Assembly: GCA_020912385.1 (NCBI GenBank)
Contig: CP087219.1
Span: 1,674,001 to 1,738,000, forward strand
DNA: 64,000 nucleotides
Source: Neofusicoccum parvum
Taxonomy: Eukaryota > Ascomycota > Dothideomycetes > Botryosphaeriales > Botryosphaeriaceae
Direction of reading: 5' to 3'
Position numbers and translations under genes: made by a program. Within the stretch, counting starts at the first letter, position 1. The number at the start of each line of letters is the position of its first letter. The notes beneath the pieces are model-generated. The model saw only the letters and a program-made list of their open reading frames with translations, did not search any database and was not told the origin of the DNA. Shown in pieces: positions 34,458 to 46,328 of this stretch.

Positions 34458-35677
34458 TTCTCTGGACACGGTGGTGCGAGCGGTCAGGTTTCTTCTTCTT
34501 CGAACAGCGGTCTGGCCAGCGCTGCTGCGAACCATGCCGCGGCACAGCATGAGGACTCGGCTGTGGCGGCGGCGTTGAGCGGGTTCCTTGCCACGCAGCA
34601 GGAGAGGCCGGCTGCGGGCAGCGGTTCTTGATCTTCTTTTCTCATTCTTCTTTTTTTCCTCATCGGTTTCGTGCGGATGGTGGCGCTTGGTCATGGTAGA
34701 TGGGCGTTTCTGGTTGCTTTCACACGTGGTCGGGTGGCTGGTGACGTGCTTTGCTTTTGGGCCGCGAGCGCGTTTTGGGGTCTTGCGTTTCGGGGGACAG
34801 GGGGATACTGCGGATTGCTGACCGGAGGCCCTTTTTTTTTCTTTTCTGCTGCTGCGGATGGCGGATGGCGGATGGCGAATAGCGGATGGCGGCAAAAGTT
34901 GGTACTTGGATTTGACTCAAGAGCGCGGGGACGGACGTGGAACAAAATAGATAGGAGATTTCAAGATCAGTAAGGGCTCACCGCCCAATCAAGTTACTAT
35001 TACTTGCCTCCGGTCGTGGCTTTCTTTTTGTGTTACGGTTAATGAGCGGTCCGTGAAAGGGGTCTGTACGTCGTCAGCCTGCCTTTCTCTTCAGTCGTTC
35101 TCAGCTTCCGTAGAAGTGCGTTGAATGCGTATCCAAAGTCAAAATTGAAGTATATTTTTTGTGATCTGCAAAAAGCTTATTAGGTCCAGATCACATCTCT
35201 AGCTTAAACACGAGGTATACGCTCGCTCCAGCCACCAAGCAGACTGAACCACGTGGTGTGGAGGAGAATTGCATCATGTTATTCGAAAGACGGCTCGACA
35301 CGAAATCGAGGGTATCTGTCATACTCTGGAAATGTTTGGCGCCTTTCGTAGATTCTTGGTTGATGAAGGGAGGGCGGACGAAGGTAAAGTTGACTTTGAC
35401 TGGATGACCAGCAAAATCTCGACTTCAAAGTGTTCACATCATGTTGATGTAGATGGAGCTACTAGCAGTAAGAAATATCAAAATTCCCGGTGTAGAGAAT
35501 TCGAATTTTCTCCATCCTCAAAACAGGCAAATGGTGAACGTTCACCAAAAGAAACGAAGATAGCTGTTCCACATCAAACCTGCTCCGCAGTTTTCGTCAA
35601 AACACCACAATGGAAAAAAGAGCGATGCCGTCAGCTTGCTGAAATCAGTCCCTCCACCAATCTCACCATCAACACCC
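34458..35677. other. convergent intergenic region
   Basis: 1.2 kb between convergent genes. 34855-34890 contains GGCGGATGGC-like near-tandem units. One plus-strand frame of 140 codons (35269-35691) has no recognisable content and overlaps the end of the minus-strand gene. Confidence 0.4.
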
Positions 35678-38600
35678 TCAGTCCCCACTGAACCTACTCC
35701 TCAACGACGGCACAAGCTTCCACCTAACGCCACCCCCACTCTCATACCTCGGCGGCAACTGCGGCGAGAACGGCTGCTGCACGCTCCCGCCGCCATCCCC
35801 GCCCACCACCGCACGCCCGCCGCTCTCCTCCTTCGCCACCACAACTTCCCCTTCCCCATCACCACCACCTTCTCCGCCCTTCTCAACCCACCGCCCAACC
35901 ACCCACCCCACCACCACCGCCCCAACCACAACCCACCCCCCCGCCCCAACCCCCACCCCCGCCGCCACCGCCAACGGCACCGGCACCGCCTGCGTCGCGC
36001 AGAACGTCGCCTCGCCCACCGCCCCCACTCCCAGCACCATCTGCGCTCCGACAGCGACGACAAGCCCCCCCGCCAGCGCTCTGCCCGCCCGCCGCGCCCA
36101 GGCGTTCCCGCCCCACCGGCCCCACCCCCAACGCCGCACCGCGCCGGCCACCGCGCCAACCACCGTGCCGGCCAGCACCAGCCACCCGAGCACGGCGTGC
36201 GCGGAGCGGGGGCGGGTCGGCGACAGGGCGGCGCCGAGGGCGGCGGTGGTAGCGGCGAGGAGGGGGAGGGATGCGGCGAGGAGGGTGGATACGGACGGGG
36301 AGGCGAGGCGGGTGGGGTGGTTGAGGCGGGCGGCGAGGGAGCGGAGGGAGTGGAGGAGGAGGGTGGCGGGGAGGGCGAGGTGGAGGGTTGTTGCTGTGAT
36401 GACTGGGGGGTTAGCGGGGGCGGGACTGGAGAGGGGGGAGGGGGGCTTACTGTGGGCGAGGAGGAGGGAGAGGTATTTGCGGGCGGGGAGGTGGTTGATT
36501 GTGAGGGTGGCGGGGAGGGTGAGTTGGATGAGGTGGTTGTTTTGGGTGAGGTTGAGGGTGGTGGTGGTGGGGAGGGGGGCGAGGGAGGGGGGCTTGAGGT
36601 GGAGGTTGGTGGAGAGGCCGAGGAGGACTTGGATCAGGCCGCCGGTGCCGGTGCAGCCGAGTGCGTCGATGGCTTTTTGGGCGGCGCGGTTGACGGTCGT
36701 CATGTTGAGGCTCTGCAGCAGCCCGCTCATGGCGTCGGTCGTGTTGGTGGGCGGGGCGCGCGGCGTGATGGGCATGGCCGGTATGATGTCGCCGCGTTTG
36801 GATGGCGGAGTGGTGGTTGCTGGGGCGGCAGCATCTAACGGAGGGCCATCGACGAGTCTGGAGACGTTTTGGGCGATGTCGTCGTTGCCGAGCGCCATGA
36901 AGACCACTTTGGCGCCTTCGAAGCCGAGGCCACGCCCGAAGCCTGTTGCCGCACCATCGACCGAGTCGTTGAAGGTTGTGGAGAGGCTTCCGTTGCCCAG
37001 GCCGGTCTGGTCGAAGACGACCCTGCTACCTCCGTCGACCAGGCCGATGGCAAGGCCCTGCGCGATGCTCGAGATGTTGAGGCCGGCGGGTATGATCTGC
37101 GTGATGATGGCCTGGAGCTTTCCAACTACCTCGGGACTGAGGAACGAGGCGGTCATCGACTGGCTCAGTCCCTGCAGGATGGAAGGCAGGTCAGATGCAT
37201 TGGGATCAGGCCCTGCATCCGTGACACCGAACAGAGCTGCTGCTCCGCCTCCGAAGCCACGTCCAAGCCCCTCGGCAGCCAGCACCGGCTTGACTGCCGT
37301 CTGGCTTAGCACTGTTTGCTGTAGTTTCTGGAGACTGCCGTTGGCGAGGAAGCTCGTCGTCAGCGCATCACTGAATCCCTGCAGGATGGAAGGGACGTCG
37401 GTTGCCGATGCGGGCGGCGGCATGTCCGGCTGCAGACCAAGTCCCGCAGCAGCACCGTAGCCAAAGCCCCTGCCCAGGCCCTGCATGGCTGGCACCATCG
37501 GGATCGGGGGCTGCTGGGCCACCGTCTTGCCCACGTTGCTCAGTGTTTCGTTGTCCAGGAAGCTCGTGACAAACGAGAAGCTGAGTCCGCGCGTGATGGA
37601 CTCGGTGTCGGATGCGTTGACCGTCGGTGGCGGGTCGTCTTGCAGATGGAGTGCCGCAGCAGCTCCGTGGCCCAGCCCCTCTCCAAGACCCAGCACAGCC
37701 GGTCCGATCACTGCCTGCTCTTGCAGGGCCAGAAGAGCGCTGGCGTTGGCAGTCGAAAGGAAAGAGAACGAGAGCGCGCGAGTAAAGTCCTTGGCGATGG
37801 AGCTGATATTCGCGGGGGCCGGCTGCTGCTGCCTCTTTATCAGCCCGGTCACCTCGCTGGGTGCCGGTGTGAAACCCAGCCCCTCCGCGGCGCCTTCGCC
37901 CAGTCCGGCTCCGGCAAACGGCGCGGCCTGGCCGAGGGCGGCGAGGAGCTGCTGCTGACCGGCCTGCAGCGAAGTGGCTGCGCTTTCGAGGAATGACGAC
38001 GCGAGGTTGCGCGTGAAGTCCTCGCTGGCCGACGCTGCATCGAAGGTGCCGTTGCCCGATGGCTCGGCGACTGGCGGTGCAAGCTTCAACCCGATGGCGG
38101 CGCCCTGTCCAAGCCCCTTACCAGCTGGACCGGGGATGTTGGCCAGCTGCCTCATGAGTTCGACGCTCTGGGGCGAACTGATGTGACCGAATATCGCATT
38201 GGTGAGACCGTAACCCAGGTTGCCCGTCACCTCGACAACCATGGTTGCATTGGTGGAGTTAGGAGCGCCCACGTCGGAGAGATGGAGCCCGTCCATCATG
38301 CCGTCCCCGAGCCCAGATCCGAACGCAAGGGCGGCCGGCCCTATCTGGTCAAGAGGAGCGACGGACATGAGGTCGATTTTGGACGTGAAAGCCTCCGACG
38401 CGCCTTCGCCCACGTTCCAGGCAACCTTCTCAGCGTCGTTTTCGTGTGCTGGCTCTGTGATCGGGCCCATCGACATCATCTCGTTGAGCTTGAGGCCTTT
38501 GATGGCGCCGTCGCTGAGCCCGGCTCCGAGCGCGTTGGCGGCTCCTCCCGGATCGTTCTTGAGCGCAGCCAGCAGTTCGAACAATGGGTTGTCACCGCTG

Positions 38601-38995
38601 AGACCTCCAAAGCCACCCGCGCTGCCTGTTCCTGCCGAAGCTCCTCCGCCAGTGAGGCCGGGTGCACTGCCCCCAACTTGACGTTTTGACCGCTTGGACT
38701 CGGAATCATCGGGCTGCCAGTAGGCGATGTCGCTGACGTAGATCTGGACCTCTGAAAGGACTTGCTTAAACGCAACACCGATGGCAACTGTGGTTTGTCC
38801 CAGACCTTCCTGACGAACCGAGAGCTTGATGTCGTCAAAAAGAGAGCCGAGGATGGCCGTGGACCCGTAAATGTAGAGAGAAGGTAGGATCAATACTAGC
38901 AGCGAAAGCGAGAAAATGACAATGATGAAATTCCGTGGTGAAGTGCGGCGCTGCCGCGATGTTTGTTGAGAATGCGGCTGTGACTTGGAAGCCAT
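35678..38995 (-). CDS. large membrane protein with glycine-rich tandem repeats
   Basis: Open for 1,105 codons from ATG at 38995. A likely 57-nt intron (36394-36450; GTAAGC donor, GCTAAC branch site, CACAG end) divides by three, so the frame is open with or without it (1,086 aa if spliced). Order: basic N-terminus; one membrane helix (about 22-46, FIIVIFSLSLLVLILPSLYI); extracellular-like region to about residue 760 with many Asn-x-Ser/Thr sites and about eight copies of an 80-90-residue unit; a membrane region of about five helices near 880-1030, including HAVLGWLVLAGTVVGAVAGA; cytosolic tail. The helix bundle with HAVLGW faintly resembles cytochrome b561, but the His ligands cannot be assigned. 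I do not recognise the repeat family. Likely a cell-surface or endomembrane protein. Confidence 0.75.
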   Translation of the reverse strand: MASKSQPHSQQTSRQRRTSPRNFIIVIFSLSLLVLILPSLYIYGSTAILGSLFDDIKLSVRQEGLGQTTVAIGVAFKQVLSEVQIYVSDIAYWQPDDSESKRSKRQVGGSAPGLTGGGASAGTGSAGGFGGLSGDNPLFELLAALKNDPGGAANALGAGLSDGAIKGLKLNEMMSMGPITEPAHENDAEKVAWNVGEGASEAFTSKIDLMSVAPLDQIGPAALAFGSGLGDGMMDGLHLSDVGAPNSTNATMVVEVTGNLGYGLTNAIFGHISSPQSVELMRQLANIPGPAGKGLGQGAAIGLKLAPPVAEPSGNGTFDAASASEDFTRNLASSFLESAATSLQAGQQQLLAALGQAAPFAGAGLGEGAAEGLGFTPAPSEVTGLIKRQQQPAPANISSIAKDFTRALSFSFLSTANASALLALQEQAVIGPAVLGLGEGLGHGAAAALHLQDDPPPTVNASDTESITRGLSFSFVTSFLDNETLSNVGKTVAQQPPIPMVPAMQGLGRGFGYGAAAGLGLQPDMPPPASATDVPSILQGFSDALTTSFLANGSLQKLQQTVLSQTAVKPVLAAEGLGRGFGGGAAALFGVTDAGPDPNASDLPSILQGLSQSMTASFLSPEVVGKLQAIITQIIPAGLNISSIAQGLAIGLVDGGSRVVFDQTGLGNGSLSTTFNDSVDGAATGFGRGLGFEGAKVVFMALGNDDIAQNVSRLVDGPPLDAAAPATTTPPSKRGDIIPAMPITPRAPPTNTTDAMSGLLQSLNMTTVNRAAQKAIDALGCTGTGGLIQVLLGLSTNLHLKPPSLAPLPTTTTLNLTQNNHLIQLTLPATLTINHLPARKYLSLLLAHSKPPSPLSSPAPANPPVITATTLHLALPATLLLHSLRSLAARLNHPTRLASPSVSTLLAASLPLLAATTAALGAALSPTRPRSAHAVLGWLVLAGTVVGAVAGAVRRWGWGRWGGNAWARRAGRALAGGLVVAVGAQMVLGVGAVGEATFCATQAVPVPLAVAAGVGVGAGGWVVVGAVVVGWVVGRWVEKGGEGGGDGEGEVVVAKEESGGRAVVGGDGGGSVQQPFSPQLPPRYESGGGVRWKLVPSLRSRFSGD
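36860..38590 (-). repeat. block of about eight degenerate 80-90-codon repeats
   Basis: Each unit has a glycine-rich segment of the form GLGxGxGxGAAxxLGL, a Pro/Asp/Asn linker, an NASD/SATD-VPSILQGFS-type segment and a TSFL-plus-helix segment. The clearest copies encode GLGRGFGYGAAAGLGL and GLGRGFGGGAAALFGV. Units diverge enough that the duplication is old. Confidence 0.75.
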
Positions 38996-40791
38996 GGCCT
39001 AAACGAGTGGATATTTCTTGTGTTTGAAGGAATGACTGGAAGAGAATGTTTCGTGGCCAGCACACCCGCATCCAGCGGTCAATTGAGGAAGTGGAGAATG
39101 AAGGAAATCTGTTTGTGCTGCCGACCGCATAATACATGCCGTTAGAAGTTGTGCATGGCCACTTTCCGACAGCCGATCCGAAAACGAGATCTCGGCCATG
39201 AGACTCCCGGTGTTTGAAAACCGTTGCGGGAGATCTACAGCCAAGAGTATGTGAGCGGGGAAATGCAGGAAATTAAGCTCACCTGCCAGCAGGTCTAGTG
39301 TCTGCGCCCGCAAAGAAAAACTATCTATTGGTTAATTGTTGCCTGGCTTGCAGACCCAGGTCGTTTATGCAGCCTTTCCATTGGACATCCAAGCAGCAGG
39401 AGTCACTTTAAACAGTCCTTCATCGATCAATCGACCTCTAGTGACCGGTTGATCCTAATTTCACTAGGACAAGAAACACCCTTATCTTTGATGAATTACG
39501 CGGAGAGGACCTCATTCGCCGTTGTCATCGCCTTAGTGTCCAAGCCCAACCCTATTGTAACGTGGCGGAGCACCGTTGGAAAGCCATTCTCATCGACGAT
39601 TCAGACTTATGCAGAGACTCTCATATTTGTATTCAACAGAAGCGAGATCGTTCTTGTCGTCATGCGCGAAGACGATGACGCTGTAGGGGCGGCAAGGATA
39701 AGCTACTGAGCATCTGGTGTATCGGAAGTCTGCATCTCAGAAGGCGATTACGCACGCGTGGAGAGAGACGGACTGGGGACCACAGAGAGCCCTTCCAATT
39801 AAGGTTGCAAATAAGGACTCTCCTCGAAACTTTGGATGATGGGAACAGGCACCATGAGTGCCATTTCCCCTCGATCAGTGTAGATGCGGGCACTTTCCCG
39901 CAACCCCTTGCTCACTACCTGTTGGGCTGAAATGGACGTGCCGAGACAATCTGAACTGGTTATCCGGTGTATAGGGCGTGATATTAGCGGCCTTGAACCA
40001 AAAACATCACACATACATCCTGTTTCAAGCCCAACACAGCACTATTCGGTGTAAGCGCCGGAGAATAGCGTCACCCTTCACTTTCGGGAAGGAGTCAATC
40101 AGCCGTTATTTACCCTTGTCGCATCAAATGGGAGGTCACATAGCCCGTATTGAGCTTTATCAATCCATGCAAAGATCAGACGGCGCGAAAAGCGGTGGCG
40201 TCTAGTAGGAAAGCGGACGGTCAGTGAAGTTCGTGAGGTTGACAAACTACACGAGACCAGCACTGCATCAAAGCCTCTGAATATGCAAGCAGGCAACGTT
40301 TGTCGTGACGGCTATCGGCTTGCTCTGACTGTTACGCGGAATTGCCAACTCAAGCCTGCAGCTGAAGCCAAGCGGGGTTCCCCCAGCCTCCACCCATCTG
40401 AGCCTAACCTATCTGTCAGTAAGATAATCCGATGACTTAGGGGAAATTAGGAAACTAAGTAGGTTGTTTCTTTCTACGTTGCTAAGTCTGCGCTGTTTCA
40501 CCTCAGCTTACACTGCCCTAAGTTGCTACGTATCTATAGCCCATTTGTGTTGCAGGTTTATTCGAAATGATCTGCCACAGCAGGGTAGACAAGTAAATTT
40601 TAACCAATACTTTCGTTATCGGAATATTACGAAATAGAAGCGCCTGGACCGAGCTGCGTTCACGTGAATGGCGTTCCGTATACGATGCCAAGAATTGCGC
40701 AGCTGTCCAGCCCCGTGATAGCCTTGCAGAAGTGGACACGATCACCCTTCAACCTTTCCATCGCCCATTCGAGAACATCCAACTATCCCAC
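38996..40791. other. intergenic, start of gene-sparse region
   Basis: 1.8 kb, lower GC than the left half. Includes the promoter of the repeat protein on the left and of the HET gene on the right. Short frames only; no recognisable transposon or RNA gene. Confidence 0.4.
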
Positions 40792-42955
40792 ATGATGCGA
40801 ACCAAGCCCAAATGTAAAGTTTGCCGGAATCTATCCCCCCCTACCCGGCATGGCAACTTCGAATTTGGGGTGGGCTGGCTCATTATCGGGCTACTTGTCG
40901 GCCGTGCCTACTGGGACATCTTGGAGAGTATAGTTTGCAAATCTTCAAGTATTGAGGCTGCTGCAAAATCCGGTTGTCGATGCTGCGATCTCTTACGGCG
41001 GGCTTTCCCAGGGAGTGATGTTTCGATAGCTCCTCACCACAAAAGCAAGCCGACCTATATGTTGGTGAAGGAAGGAGGCCTGGATGAACTTTTTTGCATA
41101 TACAAAGGCTCCGGTACTATTCCCTAAGCATACTGCAGTCATTCTACTTATATACACAAGCTAATCATTCTCATATAGACGAAATATTTCCACTTTGCCC
41201 GACACTAGGCGGAAGACCAGACAACTTGCGGATGATAGAAATGGATGACCAGTCCACATTCGAGTTCATACAAGACCGACTCGATAATTGCTCAATAAAT
41301 CACTACAAGTGTTCCCAATTCAAGTCATCAAAGCTACCAAAGCGTTTCCTTCAAATCGACGATACCGGAGTTCGGCTGGTGGAGTCCGAGTTCCAAGCTG
41401 GAAAATATGTCACGCTATCTTACTGCTGGGGGTTTCACGACAGCCGCTTCCAGACGCTCACGTCAAATATTGACGACATGAAAAGAGGAATTAAGTGGGA
41501 GGAGCTTCCTCATGTTTTCCAAAACGCTGTATCTGTGACAAAGACCCTTGGGCTCAAGTTTCTTTGGATTGATGCGTTATGTATCCTACAAGATGATCGT
41601 AAAGGTAAGTGAATGAGAACTGTTTCACTTGAATATAAAGAGACCATACTGAATGAACTCATTTTGCAGACTGGGAGATAGAATCGTCCAGAATGGCGGA
41701 CTACTACAGCGGTGCTTATCTTACAATTTCGGTCGCCTCATCCAAAAATCCCTCACAGCCTTTTCTCGTCCGGCGGAATGCAGAATACCTCCCCCGCGAA
41801 CATAACATAGGAAGGCACAAGATCTATGTTAAGAAGTTCCACCGTTACACGGGAACTTCAAACAATTCTGAGCTTGATGTTGTATCCAAACGAGGATGGA
41901 CCTTTCAAGAAATAGCCCTCTCGAATCGCATCATTCACTACCGCGTGAGCGGGGTAGTGTGGGAGTGCAAACATTCAATCACCCACGAGGATTATTTTTT
42001 CCAATCTCAAGAGGCGTTCAAGGATGTCGACTCTCTTTCAAAGACTCTTGACCTCGCGAAGTTGAATCTCCTCTGGTGGCCTTCTCTGATTGCCGCATAC
42101 AGCTCAAGGAATCTCACCTACTACACCGACAAACTCCCCGCACTAAGTGGCATCGCAAAAGCCGTGCAGGGTGCAAAAGGTACAACTTATCTCGCGGGAC
42201 ACTGGAAGGAGAATATCACGAGGACGCTGCTCTGGTATCATCCCATCGGTAGTCAGGGAGCTTCAAACCGGCATCGAGCCAAAATCATGCCCGCGGACGA
42301 CAGCTCGCCGTCATGGTCCTGGGCATCCATCGATGGAGCAGTGGAATTCCAGCGAGCGGACGACGGGAGTTGGGCAGCAGCTGTCTCAGCCAGCGCGTAC
42401 GACAAGGAACACATACAGCACAAGGAGTTACTGCATCTCGTCGGTGCGGAGTGCTCTCCGCTTGGACTGAACCCCTTTGGACAGGTGAAAGGCGGCTACA
42501 TAACCCTACGGGGCTCGATCATTATAGCCAGACTCGTCACGGAGCTCTCCAAACACGGTCAACGGTCACGGTACAGATTGCTTCCGATGTCCCCGGCTGA
42601 AACTGAACCATACGTAAAGAATCGCAGTTCTTTCACAACTCAAAAACGTTCAACTTGGATAGACACAATGCTGGAAGAATGCGCCTGCAAGATTCCAGTT
42701 TTTCCAGGCCTCACAAGTTTCAAGCGACGACCAGCTGAGTCATACGGCGAGCCTGTACCGGTGGTTGAGGGATATGTCGAGCTGCTTCTGGCTGGAACGC
42801 ACCAGCACAGGAAGTTCATTTTTCTAGTTCTTGGTAGATCAGAGAAGGTGGTTGGGGCCCACACCCGCCTTGGTCTGTTTACACTGGCCCTGGAGGATCT
42901 GGCTCATTTCGAGTCTGGCAGAGTGGCAAATCCCGGCACTGTGACTATCATCTAA
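40792..42955 (+). CDS. HET-domain protein (heterokaryon incompatibility type)
   Basis: Three exons, 40792-41113, 41179-41604 and 41670-42955 (677 aa); both introns are phase 1 and rebuild GSDEIFP and RKDWEIES. An N-terminal CKVC..C-x-CCDLL cysteine pattern precedes the HET domain. The three HET blocks are clear: YVTLSYCWG, LKFLWIDALCILQDD with YSGAYLTISVASS, and KRGWTFQEIALSNRII. HET domains trigger a cell-death reaction when incompatible hyphae fuse; large families exist in filamentous ascomycetes, and most members have unknown partners. The C-terminal 250 residues (SPSWSWASIDG onward) are the usual companion region. Start: the first of two adjacent ATGs (MMRTKPKC). Confidence 0.92.
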
Positions 42956-44691
42956 AACTGACTCAATTGTGTTCAAACTTCTCCTTGTCGAAATCGATTT
43001 AGCAAAGAAATGTCCAACTATTTTTACAGGTCATGACGACCATTAGTTTTCTCTCTCTTCTGCGTTCGTTGACGAAAAATTTAGCACTCTCTTACTATCA
43101 TTATGCTCTTCATATGTAAGTGTGTGTAATATGTAGAAGCATACTCGTTATTGCCCCTCGGAGAACCCATAGCGTCGAGAGAGTGTCCCATTGCTTTCGT
43201 GTTGGGTGTTTCTTGCGCGGATGAAGCCCCAAAAAGATGGATGCGAACATCATAACGTGTGCTTTACTCCAAGGCACGTGCCAATGAGCTTGTTACAGAT
43301 CACTTGGAGCAAAGGCCAATGAGTCCTGCTTGGTTAAGGCGGTGGCGGGAGATCTTCCTCTGGCTTTAGCCCACCCTCCCTTTCGGTTAAGCGCGTCGCT
43401 TGCGACACCGCGGAACAGCAACGTTAGTTGCCGATGCAGGGCTGAGATTAATAAATTAAAGATCGAGCCAGATCCACATACGTTTAGCATTTATCTTGTA
43501 GTTCTGCATGTCTAATCCTCAACGTCTGGGGTTGATTCAGGCTTCACGTCCTTCATGTCCTGAGAACTTGTAAGTCGACGCGCGTACGTGTATGTCGTCG
43601 AGACTCCAGGAGAGCTGGAAATACGATGAATCATAATCCAGAACTCTCCGGTGGAACGCGAACGGTATCTGTGTCCGCCCAATAAGCGTCCGCCTCTGCT
43701 TTACCGGCAAAACGATGCCACTTTTGCCGGCAAAGTGAGGGGATCGCTAAACGGGCGGAAAAAATCCTTCGGAGCAACGTCCTCGACAGGGACAGATTTT
43801 CTCACCTCCGAATTTGCTTATGCTCAAGCGAGTCTTGGGACGAACGGCAGTCGTCCTTAAGTAGAAAGCATGGCAAGCCGCTGTTCTCAGGATTGTCTCA
43901 GCGTGCCCCAAAGTCCGAAAGTCATGCCACGCGGATTAATTCAACACTGCTGCTTTTTCTCTCAACAACGCTGACAATGCGGCACAGAAACGGCTGCACA
44001 AAAGTGTCCCGCAAGCGAATGCTCGCGCGAAGATTATGGGGTCTTCGAACAGGGCGCTATGCGATGTGATAGGTCGAAAACTCGCTTTTCATATACGGGA
44101 AAAAGCAATTCACGCTAACAGCCGGCTGCGGAAGCCATCCGTAGGCACGCTAGTCACACAAACTTGTGGAGACTCTGTACCTCTTCACGTCTCAAGAGCT
44201 GCGGCCTAGCCAATGTGGAAAAGTCTGCGGCATGTCATGCCCGTCCGACCGGTAGCATCCGACTCCAGCAGCGGGAGGCGGCTGGCTTGCCGGAGCCTTA
44301 TTTCCAGACCATGGCCATGCAGAAATCTACCAATCAGCAGCTTATTTTGAGCGCAATCATCTGCTTCCGCTTTTCTTATTCTTGAAAATTTGCACGGATT
44401 TATGCTCAGTCTCGGAGTACATGTTACGCGTCAAGGATTCCATCCGCAGAACCTCCACTTTGTGCGAAGTAAAAAAGACATGTTGCGTCCTCTCTCCTGC
44501 CCAGTTCACGTCTCTGGTTCCTGGTAAAGGTAAAGATCAGCGGAACTCCGGTGGGTGCATCGCGGCTGTTTCAATATCGATAATCACCAAGCCGAGCATC
44601 CATCACACAAGGGTTCCCAGCCTTTCAGAATATAAGCTGACATGGTTCCAAGCACTAGTGCTTTGCGAAAACGCACGGCTACTCAATCAAT
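42956..44691. other. intergenic
   Basis: 1.7 kb, AT-richer, with many short frames. A 127-codon frame at 44382-44765 overlaps the first exon of the next gene in another frame and is not supported. Confidence 0.4.
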
Positions 44692-46328
44692 ATGATTTTG
44701 ACCACGCTCGTTGTATTCTCGAGTCTCCTTTGCCGCACTGTTCTGGCGGAGTTTTCTTTCTCTAGCTTACCAAATTGCTCGGTACGGATTCCTAGCCAGG
44801 CGTGTGAATTCTCTCATGGGTTAACTGTTTAACAGCTTCCGTGCTTTGTAGAAGCACTGCCCGTCATCAACTGCACTGCCACGGATTTCTCCTGCCAATG
44901 CAGACAAAGCGATGAATTTTCACAGGTTCTTCAACCCTGCTTGCAGGCGAAGTGCACCATGCAAGAAACCATCGGTAAGGTCCATCCAAAGCAAATTCAG
45001 TACAGCCATCTTCTAATAAGAGCCAGATCTTGCCAGACTCCAGGGCAAACTGTGTGATAAGTCGCAGAGTTCACGACAAGATTATCTCAGAGGAGAGAAG
45101 ATAATAGCTGTTGGCCTTGAGCTAGTATTCGTGGTTGTGAGAATCTGCTCGAAGATCTGGATAAGGAGGAACTTAAGTTCGGATGATTGGCTCATATTGG
45201 TTGCCGCAGTAAGTACAGAAAGCATGCTGCTTTGCTTGGTATCTTTGAACATGCTAACGGCTTCAGATTCTCAGCGCCGTTTCGCTGGCAGGTGTTATAG
45301 TTAGTGAGTTTCTCTATCTTTCAAGTGCGCGGTGAAATTGACATTTTGTGATGATAGGTGTTAACTACGGCTTCGGTCTCCACCTCTGGCAATTTGATAC
45401 GGCTTACAACTTCGCGCAAGCACTCAAATACTGTTTGCACCCCTTACTCCTCTAGCTGATGGATTTGCTGACACGGCCAAGTCTACGTGGAGCAGATCCT
45501 CTATGCAATCATAACGGGGATCACAAAACTGTCTCTCATAATCTTCTTCCTATCGATATTTCGATCCCGCACGTTTGGAATTGTCGCGAAAATTGTCTTC
45601 GCATCTGTAGTATGCTCGACCACCGTCTACATCTTCTGTCTTGCACTACAGTGTATCCCTGTTCCGTATACTTGGGATAAGGATATCAAAGGGGGCAAGT
45701 GCCTACACTTCAACAACCTTGCATACTCTGGAGCAGCAATCACCATCGCCCAGGACGTAGCAACGCTTATGCTTCCGATTCCGCAGCTTCGCACGCTGAA
45801 AATCGACATATACAAGAGAATCGGGTTGATAATAATGTTCAGCGTGGGCAGCCTGTAAGTCGCGCAGTCCACGATGCCCGTCTCCACCGTCAAACTAACC
45901 ACCCTCGCAACAGCGGCTGCATCGCGTCGATGGTGCGCCTCAAATTCCTCATCGACTACGGCATCTCGACCGGCCAAGCCGCCGACCCAACATGTAAGCG
46001 TCTCGCCACCCCGCCCGACCACCCCGGCTGACCCGACACAGACACCACCGTCCCGGCCATCGCGTGGAGCGGGATCGAGGCCTCCGCCGCCATCGTCGCC
46101 GCGTGCCTGCCCACCGTCCGCCTGCTCTTCCGGCACATCTCGTCCAAGCTGCGCTCGCGGGCGACGACGTACGGATCGGGCCGGTCGAGCAGGTATCCCG
46201 CCGGCTCTGGGCCCTCGGCGAATCGGAGGGGGCTGAAGCCTGGTTCGCTGCCGACGGGGACAAGCAATGAATCGGAAATTGAGCTTGGCCCGACGCGCAG
46301 TAGCGCCGCGGAGGAGAGAGTTGATTAG
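44692..46328 (+). CDS. CFEM-domain seven-helix receptor, Pth11-like
   Basis: Eight exons: 44692-44781, 44836-44974, 45021-45208, 45267-45303, 45358-45432, 45482-45854, 45914-45993 and 46042-46328 (422 aa). Every join matches phase; the fifth donor (GTTTGC) is non-consensus. A signal peptide (MILTTLVVFSSLLCRTVLA) leads into a CFEM domain with eight cysteines (NCS, PCFVEALP, INC, DFSCQC, QPC, AKC and LCDKS). Seven hydrophobic helices follow, with family marks SSDDWLILVAA, YVEQILYAIITGITKLSLII and VPAIAWSGIEASAAIV. The tail is Ser/Gly/Arg-rich. This is the architecture of Magnaporthe Pth11, a receptor for surface cues acting upstream of cAMP signalling; the ligand here is unknown. A possible sensor of host or surface signals (inference). 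Confidence 0.9.

Noticed and set aside
35269..35691. 140-codon plus-strand frame upstream of the convergent gene end
   Set aside because: No domain, no conserved motif, overlaps the 3' end of a supported gene; composition is that of non-coding flank.
36165..37460. 431-codon plus-strand reading frame
   Set aside because: Antisense to the repeat membrane protein; Arg/Gly/Val-rich with no domain. A by-product of the G-rich skew.
44382..44765. 127-codon frame before the CFEM receptor
   Set aside because: Overlaps the receptor signal-peptide exon in another frame; the receptor model keeps phase over eight exons.
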